Assembly: GCF_020564565.1 (NCBI RefSeq)
Contig: NZ_JAJCTD010000004.1
Span: 62,001-126,000 of the forward strand
Length of the DNA: 64,000 bases
Reading direction: 5' to 3'
Source: Rhodobacter sp. Har01
GTDB lineage: Bacteria > Pseudomonadota > Alphaproteobacteria > Rhodobacterales > Rhodobacteraceae
Part shown: piece after piece, positions 25,087-35,700 of the stretch
Layout: every line of letters begins with the position of its first letter
How positions within the stretch are numbered: the stretch's first letter is position 1
Notes under the pieces: model-generated
What the model was told of the DNA's origin: nothing
Databases searched by the model: none
What the model saw: the letters and a program-made list of their open reading frames with translations, nothing else
Translations under genes and position numbers: made by a program

Positions 25087-26058
25087 TTAGCGGCCCGTGA
25101 CACCGCGCAGGCGGTCCGACCGCCGCCGCAACAGCTCGACCACCGTCAGCAGGGCCACCGAGAAGATCACCAGCAGCGTCGCCACCGCCAGGATGGCGGG
25201 CGAGATCGCCTCTCGGATGCCGTTGAACATCTGCCGCGGGATGGTCTGCTGTTCGGGGCCGGCGATGAACAGCACCGCCACCACCTCGTCGAACGAGGTG
25301 CCGAAGGCAAACAGCGCGCCCGAGATGATGCCGGGCAGGATCAGCGGCATGATGACCTTGAAGAAGGTCGTCCGCGGGTTCGCCCCCAGCGAATGCGCCG
25401 CCCGGATCAGCGACTGGTCAAAGCCCGACAGCGTGGCCGTCACGGTGATGATGACGAAGGGAATGCCCAGCACCGCATGGGCCACGATCACGCCCAGATA
25501 GGAATTCGCCAGACAGCCCTTGGTCGACAGCACCAGCCCCGCCACCGCCCCCACCGCACTGTCGGGCGCGATGCAGGCCTTGGCGTAGAAGAAGCTCATC
25601 CCGACGGCGATGATGATGATCGGAACGATCATCGGGCTGATCAGCAGCGCCATGATCAGCCGCCGATAGGGCATTTCGGGCCGCGACAGGCCCAGCGCCG
25701 CAATGGTGCCCAGCGTGGTGGACAGCACGGTGGCCCAAAGCCCGACCCAGAGCGAGTTCTTTGCGGCCTTGACCCAGGTCGCATCGGCCCAGGCGGTGTT
25801 CCACCAGGTGCTGTCGCGCGGGCCTTCGGGTGCCGGATGGCCCAGCGTCAGCAGCGTGTCATACCAGCGCAAGCTGTAGCCCGCCGGATCGAAGGCCAGC
25901 ATCTTTTCGGTGAAGGTGAAGTAGGGCTCGACGTTGAACGACAGCGGAATGACGATCAGGATCGGCGCAATCAGGAACACGAACACCAGCGCGCAGATCA
26001 CCAGATAGGTGTAGTGCCAGGTGCGTTCCAGCGGCGAGGCATAGGTGGGAAGGGCCAT
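25087..26058 (-). CDS. Polyamine-type ABC transporter permease (PotC-like)
   Basis: The 323-residue inner-membrane protein has six or so helices. The permease EAA-type loop is SLIRAAHSLGANPRTTFFKV with IMPLILPGIISG. The opening ERTWHYTYLVICALVFVFLI and FTFTEKMLAFDPAGYSLRWY are typical of PotC-like subunits. A loop of about 35 residues (PAPEGPRDSTWWNTAWADAT region) is inserted between the first two helices. It is the last gene of a four-gene operon (ATPase, binding protein, two permeases), starting 13 bp after the other permease. Confidence 0.9.
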   Translation of the reverse strand: MALPTYASPLERTWHYTYLVICALVFVFLIAPILIVIPLSFNVEPYFTFTEKMLAFDPAGYSLRWYDTLLTLGHPAPEGPRDSTWWNTAWADATWVKAAKNSLWVGLWATVLSTTLGTIAALGLSRPEMPYRRLIMALLISPMIVPIIIIAVGMSFFYAKACIAPDSAVGAVAGLVLSTKGCLANSYLGVIVAHAVLGIPFVIITVTATLSGFDQSLIRAAHSLGANPRTTFFKVIMPLILPGIISGALFAFGTSFDEVVAVLFIAGPEQQTIPRQMFNGIREAISPAILAVATLLVIFSVALLTVVELLRRRSDRLRGVTGR

Positions 26059-26071
26059 CTGTTGCGCTCCT

Positions 26072-27325
26072 TTAGCCGAACTTCAGCCGGTCGATGCCGA
26101 TCAGCCGGTCATACAGCCAGTACAAGAGCAGGATCGCCACCAGCAGCATGGCGGCAAGTGCCGCGGCAAGCGACCAGTTCGACTTGGACATGTGGAAGCT
26201 GACGAGGTTCGAGATCAGCTGGCCATCGGCGCCGCCGACCAGCGCGGGGGTGATGTAGTAGCCCACGGCCAGGATGAAGACCAGAAGCGAGCCGGCGGCG
26301 ATGCCGGGCAGCGTCTGCGGCAGGTAGACCCGGCGGAAGGTGGTCCAGCTGGTGGCGCCAAGGCTGCGCGCGGCACGGGCATAGCTGGGCGGGATCACCC
26401 GCATCACCGAATAGAGCGGCAGGATCATGAACGGCAGCAGCACATGCGTCATCGCGACGATGGTGCCGGTCATGTTGTACATCATCGACAGGCGGTCGTC
26501 GTCGCTGACCAGCCCCAGGTTGACCAGCGCGCCGTTGATGATGCCCTGTTCCTGCAACAGCGCGATCCAGGCTGTGGTGCGGACCAGAAGCGAGGTCCAG
26601 AACGGCAAGAGCACCAGGATCATCAGCAAGGACGACTTGCCCATCGGCAAAGTGGCCAGCAGGTGCGACACCGGAAAGGCCAGCAGAAGGCAGATGAAGG
26701 TGATCAGGGCCGAGACCAGGAAGGTCTTGAAGAACAGATACAGGTAGATGCGTTCCTTGTCGCCGCCCTTGGCCCAGCCCTCATCGGTCAGCTTGCGGTC
26801 GGCGGCGACGTAGTAGAAATCGGCGGTGTACTTGCTGGCAGCATCCTGCATCCCGCGCCACAGAACGGGCTTGCCCCATTCGGCATCCAGCGCCAGCAGC
26901 GCCTCTCTGTAAGGCGGGGCCAGGTCCTTGGCGGCGCGGGCGCCGGCCTTGAACAGGCTGATGGTGCCGGGAACGGTATAGTTGATGCGGGTGCCGACCA
27001 TGCCTGTGGTCTTGTCCACCTGCATCTTCGCCAGGTCCTGCACCAGCGCGGCATAGGCGGTTTCGGGCGGGTTGGCGGGGTCGAAGCCGGGGTTCTCGGC
27101 GAACCAGGCCACCATCGCGGGGGCATTGGCGGCAAAGCCGTCATGCTCGAACGAGCGCTTGAGCATGTAGCCGATCGGAATGAGGAAGGTGAACAGCACG
27201 AAGACCAGAAGCGGCACCACCAGCAGGAAGGCCCGCCGGCGCGAGCGCGCCTGCGCGGCGGCCAGCGCCGCCTTGAGCGGGCGGCCATCGGCGGTGGTCA
27301 GAAGTTCGGGCGCGGCCTCGGCCAT
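26072..27325 (-). CDS. Polyamine-type ABC transporter permease (PotB-like), with long periplasmic insertion
   Basis: The 417-residue protein has the first helix at about residues 33-55 (FLLVVPLLVFVLFTFLIPIG). The next helix is not until about residue 205, so roughly 140 residues form a periplasmic loop; ordinary PotB subunits are nearer 285 residues. The C-terminal half is a standard permease with the EAA loop (SYARAARSLGATSWTTFRRV, YLPQTLPGIAAGS). The start at 27325 is set by AAGGAT seven bases upstream; a GTG at 27331 is too close to it. Together with the PotC-like protein it would form the membrane channel. Confidence 0.9.
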   Translation of the reverse strand: MAEAAPELLTTADGRPLKAALAAAQARSRRRAFLLVVPLLVFVLFTFLIPIGYMLKRSFEHDGFAANAPAMVAWFAENPGFDPANPPETAYAALVQDLAKMQVDKTTGMVGTRINYTVPGTISLFKAGARAAKDLAPPYREALLALDAEWGKPVLWRGMQDAASKYTADFYYVAADRKLTDEGWAKGGDKERIYLYLFFKTFLVSALITFICLLLAFPVSHLLATLPMGKSSLLMILVLLPFWTSLLVRTTAWIALLQEQGIINGALVNLGLVSDDDRLSMMYNMTGTIVAMTHVLLPFMILPLYSVMRVIPPSYARAARSLGATSWTTFRRVYLPQTLPGIAAGSLLVFILAVGYYITPALVGGADGQLISNLVSFHMSKSNWSLAAALAAMLLVAILLLYWLYDRLIGIDRLKFG

Positions 27326-27385
27326 CGGCACATCCTTGAAAGGTGCGGGCGCGAGGGTTGCCCCCCGCGCCCGTCAGGCGTCAGA

Positions 27386-28453
27386 TCACTGCGACAGCCA
27401 GGCCTGGAAACGCTCATTCAGTTCCGAGTCGTGGTCGACCCAGAAATCCGCCGAGGTTTCCAGCGCGTTGCCCATGTTCTCGGGCGCGGTCGGCAGGTGC
27501 GGTGCCATCACCGTCTTGCCGTCCTTGAAGATGATCTCTTCCAACATCGACGACTTGCGCGCCGGGCCATACGAGATCTGCTGGGCCGAGGCGCGCAGGC
27601 CCTCGGTCGTGGTGGCGAACTTGATGAATTCCATCGCCTGTTCCAGGTTCGGCGCACCCTTCGGCACGACGAACATTTCGTTTTCGTAGATCTGGCCATC
27701 CCAGACGATCTGGAAGGGTTTGCCTTCGTTCTGGGCGGCGGCGAAGATGCGGCCGTTGTAGGCGGTGGTCATGGCGACCTCGCCGTCGGCCAGAAGCTGC
27801 GGCGCCTGGCTGCCGGCTTCCCACCAGACGACTTCCGACTTGATGGTGTCGAGCTTGGCGAAGGCACGGTCGACGCCCTCGGGGGTGTTCAGCGTGGCGT
27901 AGACCTCGGCCGCGGGCACGCCGTCCGCCATCAGCGCCAGTTCCAGAACCGCCTTGGCGCCCTTGCGCAGGCCGCGCTTGCCGGGGAATTTCTCGAGGTC
28001 GAAGAAGTCGGCGACCTTGGTCGGGCCTTCGGGGAACTTGGTGGTGTCATAGGCGAAGACGTTCGACCAGATGTCGGTCGAGACGGCGCATTCGGTCACG
28101 GCGCCGGGCAGGAAGTCGTCGGCGGCCGGGGTGCCGTCGGCGCCCGGGGGCAGGGTGGAAATGTCGATCGGCTCCAGCACGCCTTCGTCACACAGGCGGA
28201 TGCCGTCGGCGTATTCGACCGAGGCGACGTCGATGGTGACGTTGCCGGCTTCGACCATGGCCTTGATCGCCGGGGCCGGGTTGTCGCTGTCGACCATGAT
28301 GGTCTTGACGCCGGTCGCGGCCATGAACGGCTTGACGAAGGCTTCGGTCTGGGCCTCGCCATAGGCGCCGCCCCAGGACATGACCGTCACGTCGGCGCTG
28401 GCCGAGAAGGCAAGACCGGTGAGGGCGGTGGAAAGGATGAGGATTTTCTTCAT
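27386..28453 (-). CDS. Polyamine-type ABC transporter substrate-binding protein (PotD-like)
   Basis: The 355-residue protein has a signal peptide (MKKILILSTALTGLAFSASA) and a type II periplasmic-binding fold: VTVMSWGGAYGEAQTEAFVK, then FEKFPG-type LEKFPGKRGLRKG and WWEAGSQAPQLLADGEVAM (short family blocks). The SBP_bac_8/PotD group binds spermidine, putrescine or similar cations; the exact ligand is not shown. It lies between the ATPase and the permeases in the operon. Confidence 0.9.
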   Translation of the reverse strand: MKKILILSTALTGLAFSASADVTVMSWGGAYGEAQTEAFVKPFMAATGVKTIMVDSDNPAPAIKAMVEAGNVTIDVASVEYADGIRLCDEGVLEPIDISTLPPGADGTPAADDFLPGAVTECAVSTDIWSNVFAYDTTKFPEGPTKVADFFDLEKFPGKRGLRKGAKAVLELALMADGVPAAEVYATLNTPEGVDRAFAKLDTIKSEVVWWEAGSQAPQLLADGEVAMTTAYNGRIFAAAQNEGKPFQIVWDGQIYENEMFVVPKGAPNLEQAMEFIKFATTTEGLRASAQQISYGPARKSSMLEEIIFKDGKTVMAPHLPTAPENMGNALETSADFWVDHDSELNERFQAWLSQ

Positions 28454-28518
28454 GCGTCAGCTCCCTGTTTTGGAACGCGTTTGTCTTCGTCTTGGCCGCC
28501 ACTTGCCGGCGGCGGGCA

Positions 28519-29619
28519 TCAAGGATCCAGCGCGCGGGCATCCTGCGGATGCCAGCCCACCTTGATCTTCTGGCCGGGGGTCAGTTTCGTCTGCCCCAGC
28601 GTGTTGCGCATCTTCATGACAAAGTCGTCGGACCCCGCCACCCGCAGCACCGCGCGCAGGATGTCGCCCATGTAGATCACCTCCAGCACCTCGGCGCCGA
28701 TGGTGTGGGCGCCGGCCGGCATCATCTCGGGCTTGAATTCCACCCGCTCGGGGCGGATCGAGACCAGCGTCTGCTGGCCCTTTTCCTTGATGTTGACCGC
28801 GGTGGCGTCGATCAGCTCTCCGGTCGCCAGGCGCACCAGGGCCTTGTCGCCCTCAAGCTCCTGGATGGTGCCGGGCAGCTTGTTGTTCTCGCCGATGAAC
28901 TGGGCGACGAAGCTGTTGTCGGGGCGTTCGTACAGGTCGGACGGGCTGGCCAGTTGCTGGATGCGGCCGTCGTTGAAGACGGCGATGCGGTCGGACATGG
29001 TCAGCGCCTCGCCCTGGTCATGGGTGACGTAGACCACGGTGATGCCAAGGGATTCGTGCAGGTGCTTGATCTCGAACTGCATGTGTTCGCGCAGCTGCTT
29101 GTCCAGCGCGCCGAGGGGTTCGTCCATCAGGACCAGCGCCGGGTCGAACACCAGCGCCCGCGCCAGCGCGATGCGCTGCTGCTGGCCGCCGGACAGTTGC
29201 GCCGGGCGGCGGTTGATGAAGCTGCCCATCTGCACCATGTCCAGCGCGCGCTTGACCTTGGCCTCGCGGTCGGTCTTGCCCATGCCGCGCACTTCCAGCG
29301 GGAACGAGAGGTTCTCGCCCACCGTCATGTGCGGAAACAGCGCGTAGTTCTGGAACACCATGCCGATGCCGCGCTTGTGCGGCGGGACCGAGTTGATCGG
29401 CACCCCGTCCAGCCGGATCTCGCCATGGGTCGCGGTCTCGAACCCTGCCAGCATCATCAGGCAGGTTGTCTTGCCGCTGCCCGAGGGGCCCAGCATGGTC
29501 AGGAATTCGCCCTTGGCGATGGACAGGTTCAGGTCCTTCACGACCAGCGTGACGCCATCGTAGCTTTTCTGCACATGCTCGAATGCGACATAAGCGTCGC
29601 TTCGGGTCTCTGAAGTCAC
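28519..29619 (-). CDS. Polyamine-type ABC transporter ATPase (PotA-like)
   Basis: The 366-residue protein starts with GTG at 29619 after GGGAG with six-base spacing. Walker A is LGPSGSGKTTCL, the Q-loop FQNYALFPHM, the signature LSGGQQQRIALARAL, Walker B LVLMDEPLGALD, and the switch His in YVTHDQGEAL. A C-terminal TOBE domain (about 285-360) gives regulatory and stabilising contacts. It powers uptake by the two permeases and the binding protein encoded downstream. It is the first gene of the operon. Confidence 0.92.
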   Translation of the reverse strand: MTSETRSDAYVAFEHVQKSYDGVTLVVKDLNLSIAKGEFLTMLGPSGSGKTTCLMMLAGFETATHGEIRLDGVPINSVPPHKRGIGMVFQNYALFPHMTVGENLSFPLEVRGMGKTDREAKVKRALDMVQMGSFINRRPAQLSGGQQQRIALARALVFDPALVLMDEPLGALDKQLREHMQFEIKHLHESLGITVVYVTHDQGEALTMSDRIAVFNDGRIQQLASPSDLYERPDNSFVAQFIGENNKLPGTIQELEGDKALVRLATGELIDATAVNIKEKGQQTLVSIRPERVEFKPEMMPAGAHTIGAEVLEVIYMGDILRAVLRVAGSDDFVMKMRNTLGQTKLTPGQKIKVGWHPQDARALDP

Positions 29620-29736
29620 CCGCGTCTCCCTGAGGCTTCGGCAGGCGATCCTGCGCTCTTGTTGCTGAGACGTAAGCAAATGGCGTCGGGCAATGCAACG
29701 GCCAAGTGACAGCGACCGGCACGGCGTCGGATTGCT

Positions 29737-29750
29737 TGACCGATCAGTCA
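29737..29750. promoter_or_regulatory. Candidate TetR-type operator upstream of the ABC operon
   Basis: TGACCGATCAGTCA is an imperfect palindrome (TGAC-Y-GATC-R-GTCA) within the 180-bp gap between the Hint protein's stop and the ATPase start. Sites of this form are typical for TetR-family dimers. No TetR gene is in the window. On the minus strand TTGCAT-N17-TTACGT nearer the ATPase is a weak promoter candidate. Confidence 0.35.
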
Positions 29751-29799
29751 GGATTCCTGCCGCAACAACGGGCAAACATGTCGCATTTGCATCATGTCT

Positions 29800-32700
29800 T
29801 CAGACGCGCCCCCGAGCCTGCGACCGCAGCACCCGCACCGGCGCGACCCGGCCGGGCCGGCCGCAGGCCGCATCGGCGGCAACGGGGGAATCGGGCAGTG
29901 CGGCCGGACGCAGGGCGGGCAGCGCCCGCAGTTGGGCGCCACTCAGCATCGGGCCAAGCTGCGGACCGTAGACCGTGGACAACAACCCCGGCACCGCCAG
30001 GCCGGGCGCCAGCGACGGCAGCGCCGCGACAAGTTCCGCCGGCGCCGAAGGCCCCAGCGCCGCCAACCCGCGCGGCCCGGGCCAGAGCGATTCCGTCCAC
30101 AGGCCGTTGCAGCAGATCAGGCTGTGGCGCGGCAAGAGCAGGTGGTGCCAGGCCATGCCGCGGCAGCCGTCCTGCACCCGGAAGGCGCCCCGGCCCAGCT
30201 TGGCCAGTTGCCCCGCCCGCGCCAGCGCCGGCGCCCCGTCCGGCCCGGCCAGCAGCACGGCGTGTTGCCGCGACACCGCCAGCGGCAGGTCGTTGCCCAA
30301 GGCCCCCGCCCGGATCAGCACCGGCTTCAGCGAGGGCTGGCGGGCCATCTCGTCCTGCCCGACCACCCGACGCCCGGCCCAGAGCACCGGCCCCGGCCCG
30401 TCGGGGGTCACGACCAGATCGCCGGGCCGCAGGGTCTCGATCCGGCGCCGCCCGCCCGGCGTGTCGATCAGCGTGCCCGCCGCCAGACAGGGCAGGCCCA
30501 TGGTCACGGCGGTTTGCTTGTCGATCAGCGCGGGAGCGACGCCAAGCAGCGTGACCGTCTCGCCCTCGGGGAAGAACAGGACAGTGTTGCCGCTGCCGTC
30601 GTCCGCGACCGTCACATCCTGCCAGCGCAGCGGGCTGCCATCGGGGTTGGTCAGGTCTGAAACGTCCAGTTGGTCCAGCGTGCGGCCATCGACGATGTTC
30701 ATGTCGAAATCATCGACGGTATCGCTGCCGCCGCCCTGGTCGAACCCGAACAGGTCGGCGCCGTCGTTGCCGATCAACGAGTCGTTGCCGGCGCCGCCGC
30801 GCAGGGTGTCGTCACCGTCGGCGCCATCCAGCAGGTCGTCGCCGGTGCCGCCCGACAGGCTGTCATCCTCGTCACCGCCGAAAAGACGGTCGATGCCGGC
30901 GCCGCCCAGCAGGATATCGTCGCCGCTGCCACCGACGAGGGTGTCGTCGCCCAGGCCGCCATCCAGCGTGTCATCGCTGCCTTCGCCGGCCAGGCTGTCA
31001 TTGCCCTGCCCGCCAAGAACGCTGTCTGCGCCGAACCCCGCCCGAATGGTCAGGTCAGAGGCGGAAGCGGCGCCATCGACGCTGTCGCCGCCATCCGAAA
31101 GCACGATGCCTTCGATCTGCGAGAAGCTGGCCGTCGCGCCGGTGGCGGCAGAGACCAGCTGGCCCGCCTCGCTGCCGGTGAAGGTGACGCTGTAGCCGCC
31201 CCCGTCATCATAGACATAAAGCACGTCCTGATCGGTGTCGGCGGCGTCTTCGCCCCCGACCAGGGTATCGCTGCCGTCGGTGCTGCTGAAATACAGCGCG
31301 TCCGACCCGGTCCCGCCCGAGACGGTGTCGTTGCCTTCGGCCCCGAGCAGGGTATCGTTGCCGGAGCCGCCGAGAAGCTGATCGTCGCCCAGGCCGCCGA
31401 ACACCTGGTCGTCGTCATCGCCACCGTCGACCAGATCGTTGCCATCGCCGGCTTCGATGAAATCGTTGCCGGCGCCGCCATAGATCTGGTCGTTGCCCGC
31501 CCCGCCGTCGGCACCATCGGCGCCGGTGCCGCCATACAGCGTGTCGTTGCCGTCGTTGCCCGAAATCCAGTCGCTGCCGGCGCCGCCGGCGATCCAGTCG
31601 GCCCCGCCGCCACCGTCGATCGCGTCGTCGCCGGCGCCGCCGATGACACTGTCGGCGCCGCTGCCGCCGTTGAACGTCATGCCGTCGGTATCGGCCGAGG
31701 CGTCCAGGGTGTCGCCGTAGGCGGTGCCGTTGATGGCCTCGACCCCGGTGATCGTGCCCGAAGCGAGACCGCCGCTGAAGGCATAGCTGACGGAATCGGT
31801 GCCGCTGTAGGTGATGGACACGCCCGCGCCGCCGGGCGAGGCGACGAAGGTCGCGGTGTCCCAGTCGTCGATGCCTTCGCCCAGGTCGACGACATCGGTG
31901 CCATCGGTGTCTCCGATGGTGACGGCATCATCGCCGGTGCCGCCATAGACGAGGTCATTGCCCGCGCCCGAGGCCAGCATGTCGTTGCCGCCGCCGCCGT
32001 CCAGCGTGTCGGCGCCCGCGCCGCCGGTCAGGCTGTCGTTGCCGATGCCGCCGAAGACGGAATCGTTGCCAGCGCCGCCGAGGAAGCTGTCGGCGCCGCC
32101 GGCGGTGTTGAAGACGACGCCCTGCGTGCTGGCCGAGGCATCCACGCTGTCGGCGGCGGCGGTGCCGTCGATCCGCTCGATCTCGGTGAAACTGCCGCTG
32201 CCGGTGGTGGCATAGGCGTAGGTCCCCGCCTCGGTGCCGGTGTAGGTGACCGAGACGCCCGAGGTGCCGGTCCAGGTCGGGTCGAAGGCCAGGGTGTCGT
32301 CATCGGTGCCGCCGGCGCCGCCGGTGATGGTGTCAATGCCCTCACCCGCGGCGACGTAGATGACGTCGGCGCCGGTGCCGCCGTCGATCTGGTCGTTGCC
32401 GGTGCCGGCCAGAAGCGTGTCGTTGCCGTCACCGGCCAGAACAGTGTCGTTGCCGGTGCCGCCATCCAGCCAGGAGGCGCCGGACATGTCCGACAGGTAG
32501 TCGTTGCCGGCGCCGCCATAGGCGATGTCGTTGCCCGCGCCGGTCAGCAGCCAGTCGTCGCCGTCGCCGCCGGTCAGGCTGTCGTTGCCGGCATCGCCGT
32601 TCAGCGTGTCGTTGCCGGCGCCGCCGCTGACCGTGTCGTTGCCGTCGCCGCCTTCGAACCCGTCGGCGCCGCTGCCGCCGGTCAGGCTGTCGTCGCCCGC

Positions 32701-35700
32701 TTCGCCGCGCAGATGGGTGGCGGTCGTGACAGCAGAGGCATTGATGGTGTCGTTGCCGGCGGTGCCCGACACGTCTTCGATCTGCGCGAAGGAGCCGACG
32801 CCGCCGCCCGCGAAGGTGTAGATGCCGCCTTCCTCGATGGTGAAGGTGACGTTGACGCCGCCGCCGACCGGCGCGGTGGTGAAGTCCAGATAGTCGTAGT
32901 CGGCGCCGGTTTCGCCGCCGAAGGCGGTATCGGCGCCTTCGCCCGCGCCGATCTGGAACAGGTCGGAATCTGCGCCGCCATCCATGTAGTCGTTGCCGCC
33001 GCCGCCGGTCAGCGTGTCGGTGCCGGCATCGCCCGTCAGGAAGTCGTTGCCCAGCCCGCCGTTCAGCACGTCGGCGCCGTCGCCGCCAGAGGCCGTGTCG
33101 TTGCCGTCGCCACCGTTCAGGATGTCGTTGCCGGCGTCGCCGCGCAGGCTGTCGTCTCCGGTGCCGGCTGCGACCGTGTCATTGCCGTCGCCAAGCAGCA
33201 GGGTGTCGTTGCCCGCGCCTGAGGAGACGATGTCGTCGCCGGTTCCCGCGTCGATGCTGTCGGCGCCCGAGCCGCCGGTGACGTTGTCGTTGCCGGCGCC
33301 GGTGGCGTAGGTCATCCCCCAGGTGTCGGCGGCGCCGTTGATGGTGTCGGCATAGGCGGTGGTGTTGATCGCCTCGATCTCGGAGAAGTTCAGCGTGTTG
33401 CCGCTGCTGGTGGCCGTGCCGGTGCCGTTGCCGGTCAGGGTGACGCTGGCCGCGGTCGGGATGGTGGTCAGGTTGAGAGTGTCGAAATCATCGCCGCCCT
33501 CGCCGCCGACCACGCTGTCGCCGGCGCCGGCCAGGAAGGTGTCGCGCCCGTCGCCGCCGTAAAGCGTGTCGTTGCCCCCGGTCAGGTCGTAGCTGGTGGT
33601 GATCGTGTCATTGCCGGCGCCGCCATAGACGATGTCGTTCGAGGACCCGCCGGTGATGTTGATGCTGTCGTTGCCGAGGCCGCCGTCGATGGTGTCGGAC
33701 AGGCTGTCGCTACCGGTCATCGTCAGCCTGTCGTTGCCGTCGCCCAGGGTGATGCTGTCGGCCCCGGCGCCGCCAACCACGACATCGGAGCCATAGCCCG
33801 CGTCGATGGTGTCGTTGCCGCCGCCGCCGGTCAGGCTGTCGTCGCCGATGCCGCCGAAGACCGAATCCGCGCCGGCCCCGCCGACGAAGGTGTCGTTGCC
33901 GCCGCCGGCGTTGAAGGTCGTTCCGGTCGTGGCGACCGATGCATTGACGCTGTCCGATGCGGCCGTGCCATCCAGACGCTCGATATCCGTGAAGGTGCCG
34001 CTGCCGGCGCCGCTGGCGTAGGCGTAGCTGCCCGCCTCATTGCCGGTAAAGGTGACGTTGACCCCGATGCTGCCGGTCCAGTTCGGGTCGAAGGACAGGG
34101 TATCGGAGTCCAGCCCGGCCGAGCCGCCCAGGATCGTGTCGACGCCCTGGCCGGCAGCGATGTAGAAGGTATCGGCCCCGGCCTCGCCCGACAGGCTGTC
34201 GTTGCCGATGCCGCCATCCAGCGTGTCGTTGTCCAGGCCGCCGAGAAGGGTGTCGTTGCCCGCCCCGCCATCCAGCCAGGAGGCCCCCGAGACATCGGTG
34301 ACCTGATCGTCGACGAAATCGTCCCCGTCGCCGCCATAGACCGTGTCATTGCCGGCGCCGGTCCAGATGGTGTCGTTGCCGGCGCCGCCGTCGATCAGGT
34401 TGCTGCCGGACTCAAAGCCGCCACCGATGTCGTCGATACTGTCGGCGCCGTCGCCGCCATAGACGGTGTCGTTGCCGCTGCCGAAATAGATGATGTCGTT
34501 GCCGGCGCCGCCATCCAAGACATCGGACCCGGCCCCGCCGCCGATCCAGTCGTTGCCGGTGCCGCCATAGATCGTGTCGGCCGCGCCTTCGTCGACCTGG
34601 ACGCCGGTGCCACCCGTGCCCAGGTTCATCGCGTCGTAGCCGACCAGCGTGTCGTCGCCGTCGCCGCCGTCGATGCTGTCGGCACCGCCCGCACCCTCGA
34701 TGCGGTCGTTGCCGGCCTCGCCCAGCAGGGAATCGCTGCCGGTGCCGCCCAGCAGCGTGTCGTTGCCGTCGCCGCCGTAGGAGGCGTCGTTGCCCGAGGT
34801 ATTGCTCAGTTGGTCGTCGCCGGCCTCGCCCCAGAGCGTGTCGCTGCCGGCCGCACCGTTGATGATGTCGTTGCCGGTGCCGCCGAGAAGCGCGTCGTTG
34901 CCCGAGCCGCCGGTGATGCTGTCGGCGCCGCCCAGGCCAAGGATGGTTTCGCCGTTGGTGTCGGCCGAGGCGTTCAGCGTGTCGTTGTAGTCGGTGGCGG
35001 TGATCTTCTCGATGCCGGTGAACTGGCCCGAGGCATAGCCGCCGGAAAAGGCATAGCTGCCCGCATCCGCGCCGGAAAAGGTGACCGAGACGCCGTTGGT
35101 CGAGGCGTAGTTGCCGAACCACAGTTCATCCAGATCGCCGCTCTCTTCGCCGCCGTCGATGGTGTCGGTCTGGTGGTCGTCGGTGATGATGAAGGCATCG
35201 TTGCCGGTGCCGCCGAACAGGCTGTCCGACCCGACGCCGCCCGACAGGATGTCATCGCCGGCATCACCGTAAAGCGTGTCGTTCTCGCCGCCGCCGATGA
35301 GGATATCGTTGCCGTTGCCGCCATAGGCCAGGTCGTTGCCGGCTTCGTTGGACCAGTCGCCAAAGCTGTCGTTGCCATCGCCCAGTTCGACCCGGTCGTT
35401 GCCGAAATTGCCGATGACCGTGTCGTCGCCCGCACCGCCATAGATCAAGTCGCTTTCGGTGCCGCCGTCGATGCTGTCGTTGCCGTAGTCGCCGTAGATC
35501 GTGTCGGCGCCCTGCCCGCCGGTGATGGTGTCGTTGAAGTCGTTGGTGAAGTTGAAGCTGGTCTGGGTGCCGACTTCGTAGATCGCCAGCTTTTCCCCGG
35601 TGGCGGCATCGGTCAGATAGAAGAACTGATCGGAGTAGGTGTCACCGCTCAGGGACTGGCCGGGCGAGAGCGTGCCGGCATACAGCGACACGCCGCTCTG

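Noticed and set aside
30670..33222. An 850-codon open frame opposite the giant repeat protein, plus several other long antisense frames in 29.8-36.3 kb
   Set aside because: They are mirror images of the GGxGxD repeats on the other strand. Composition (Val/Ala/Gly cycles) and lack of motifs show they are shadows.
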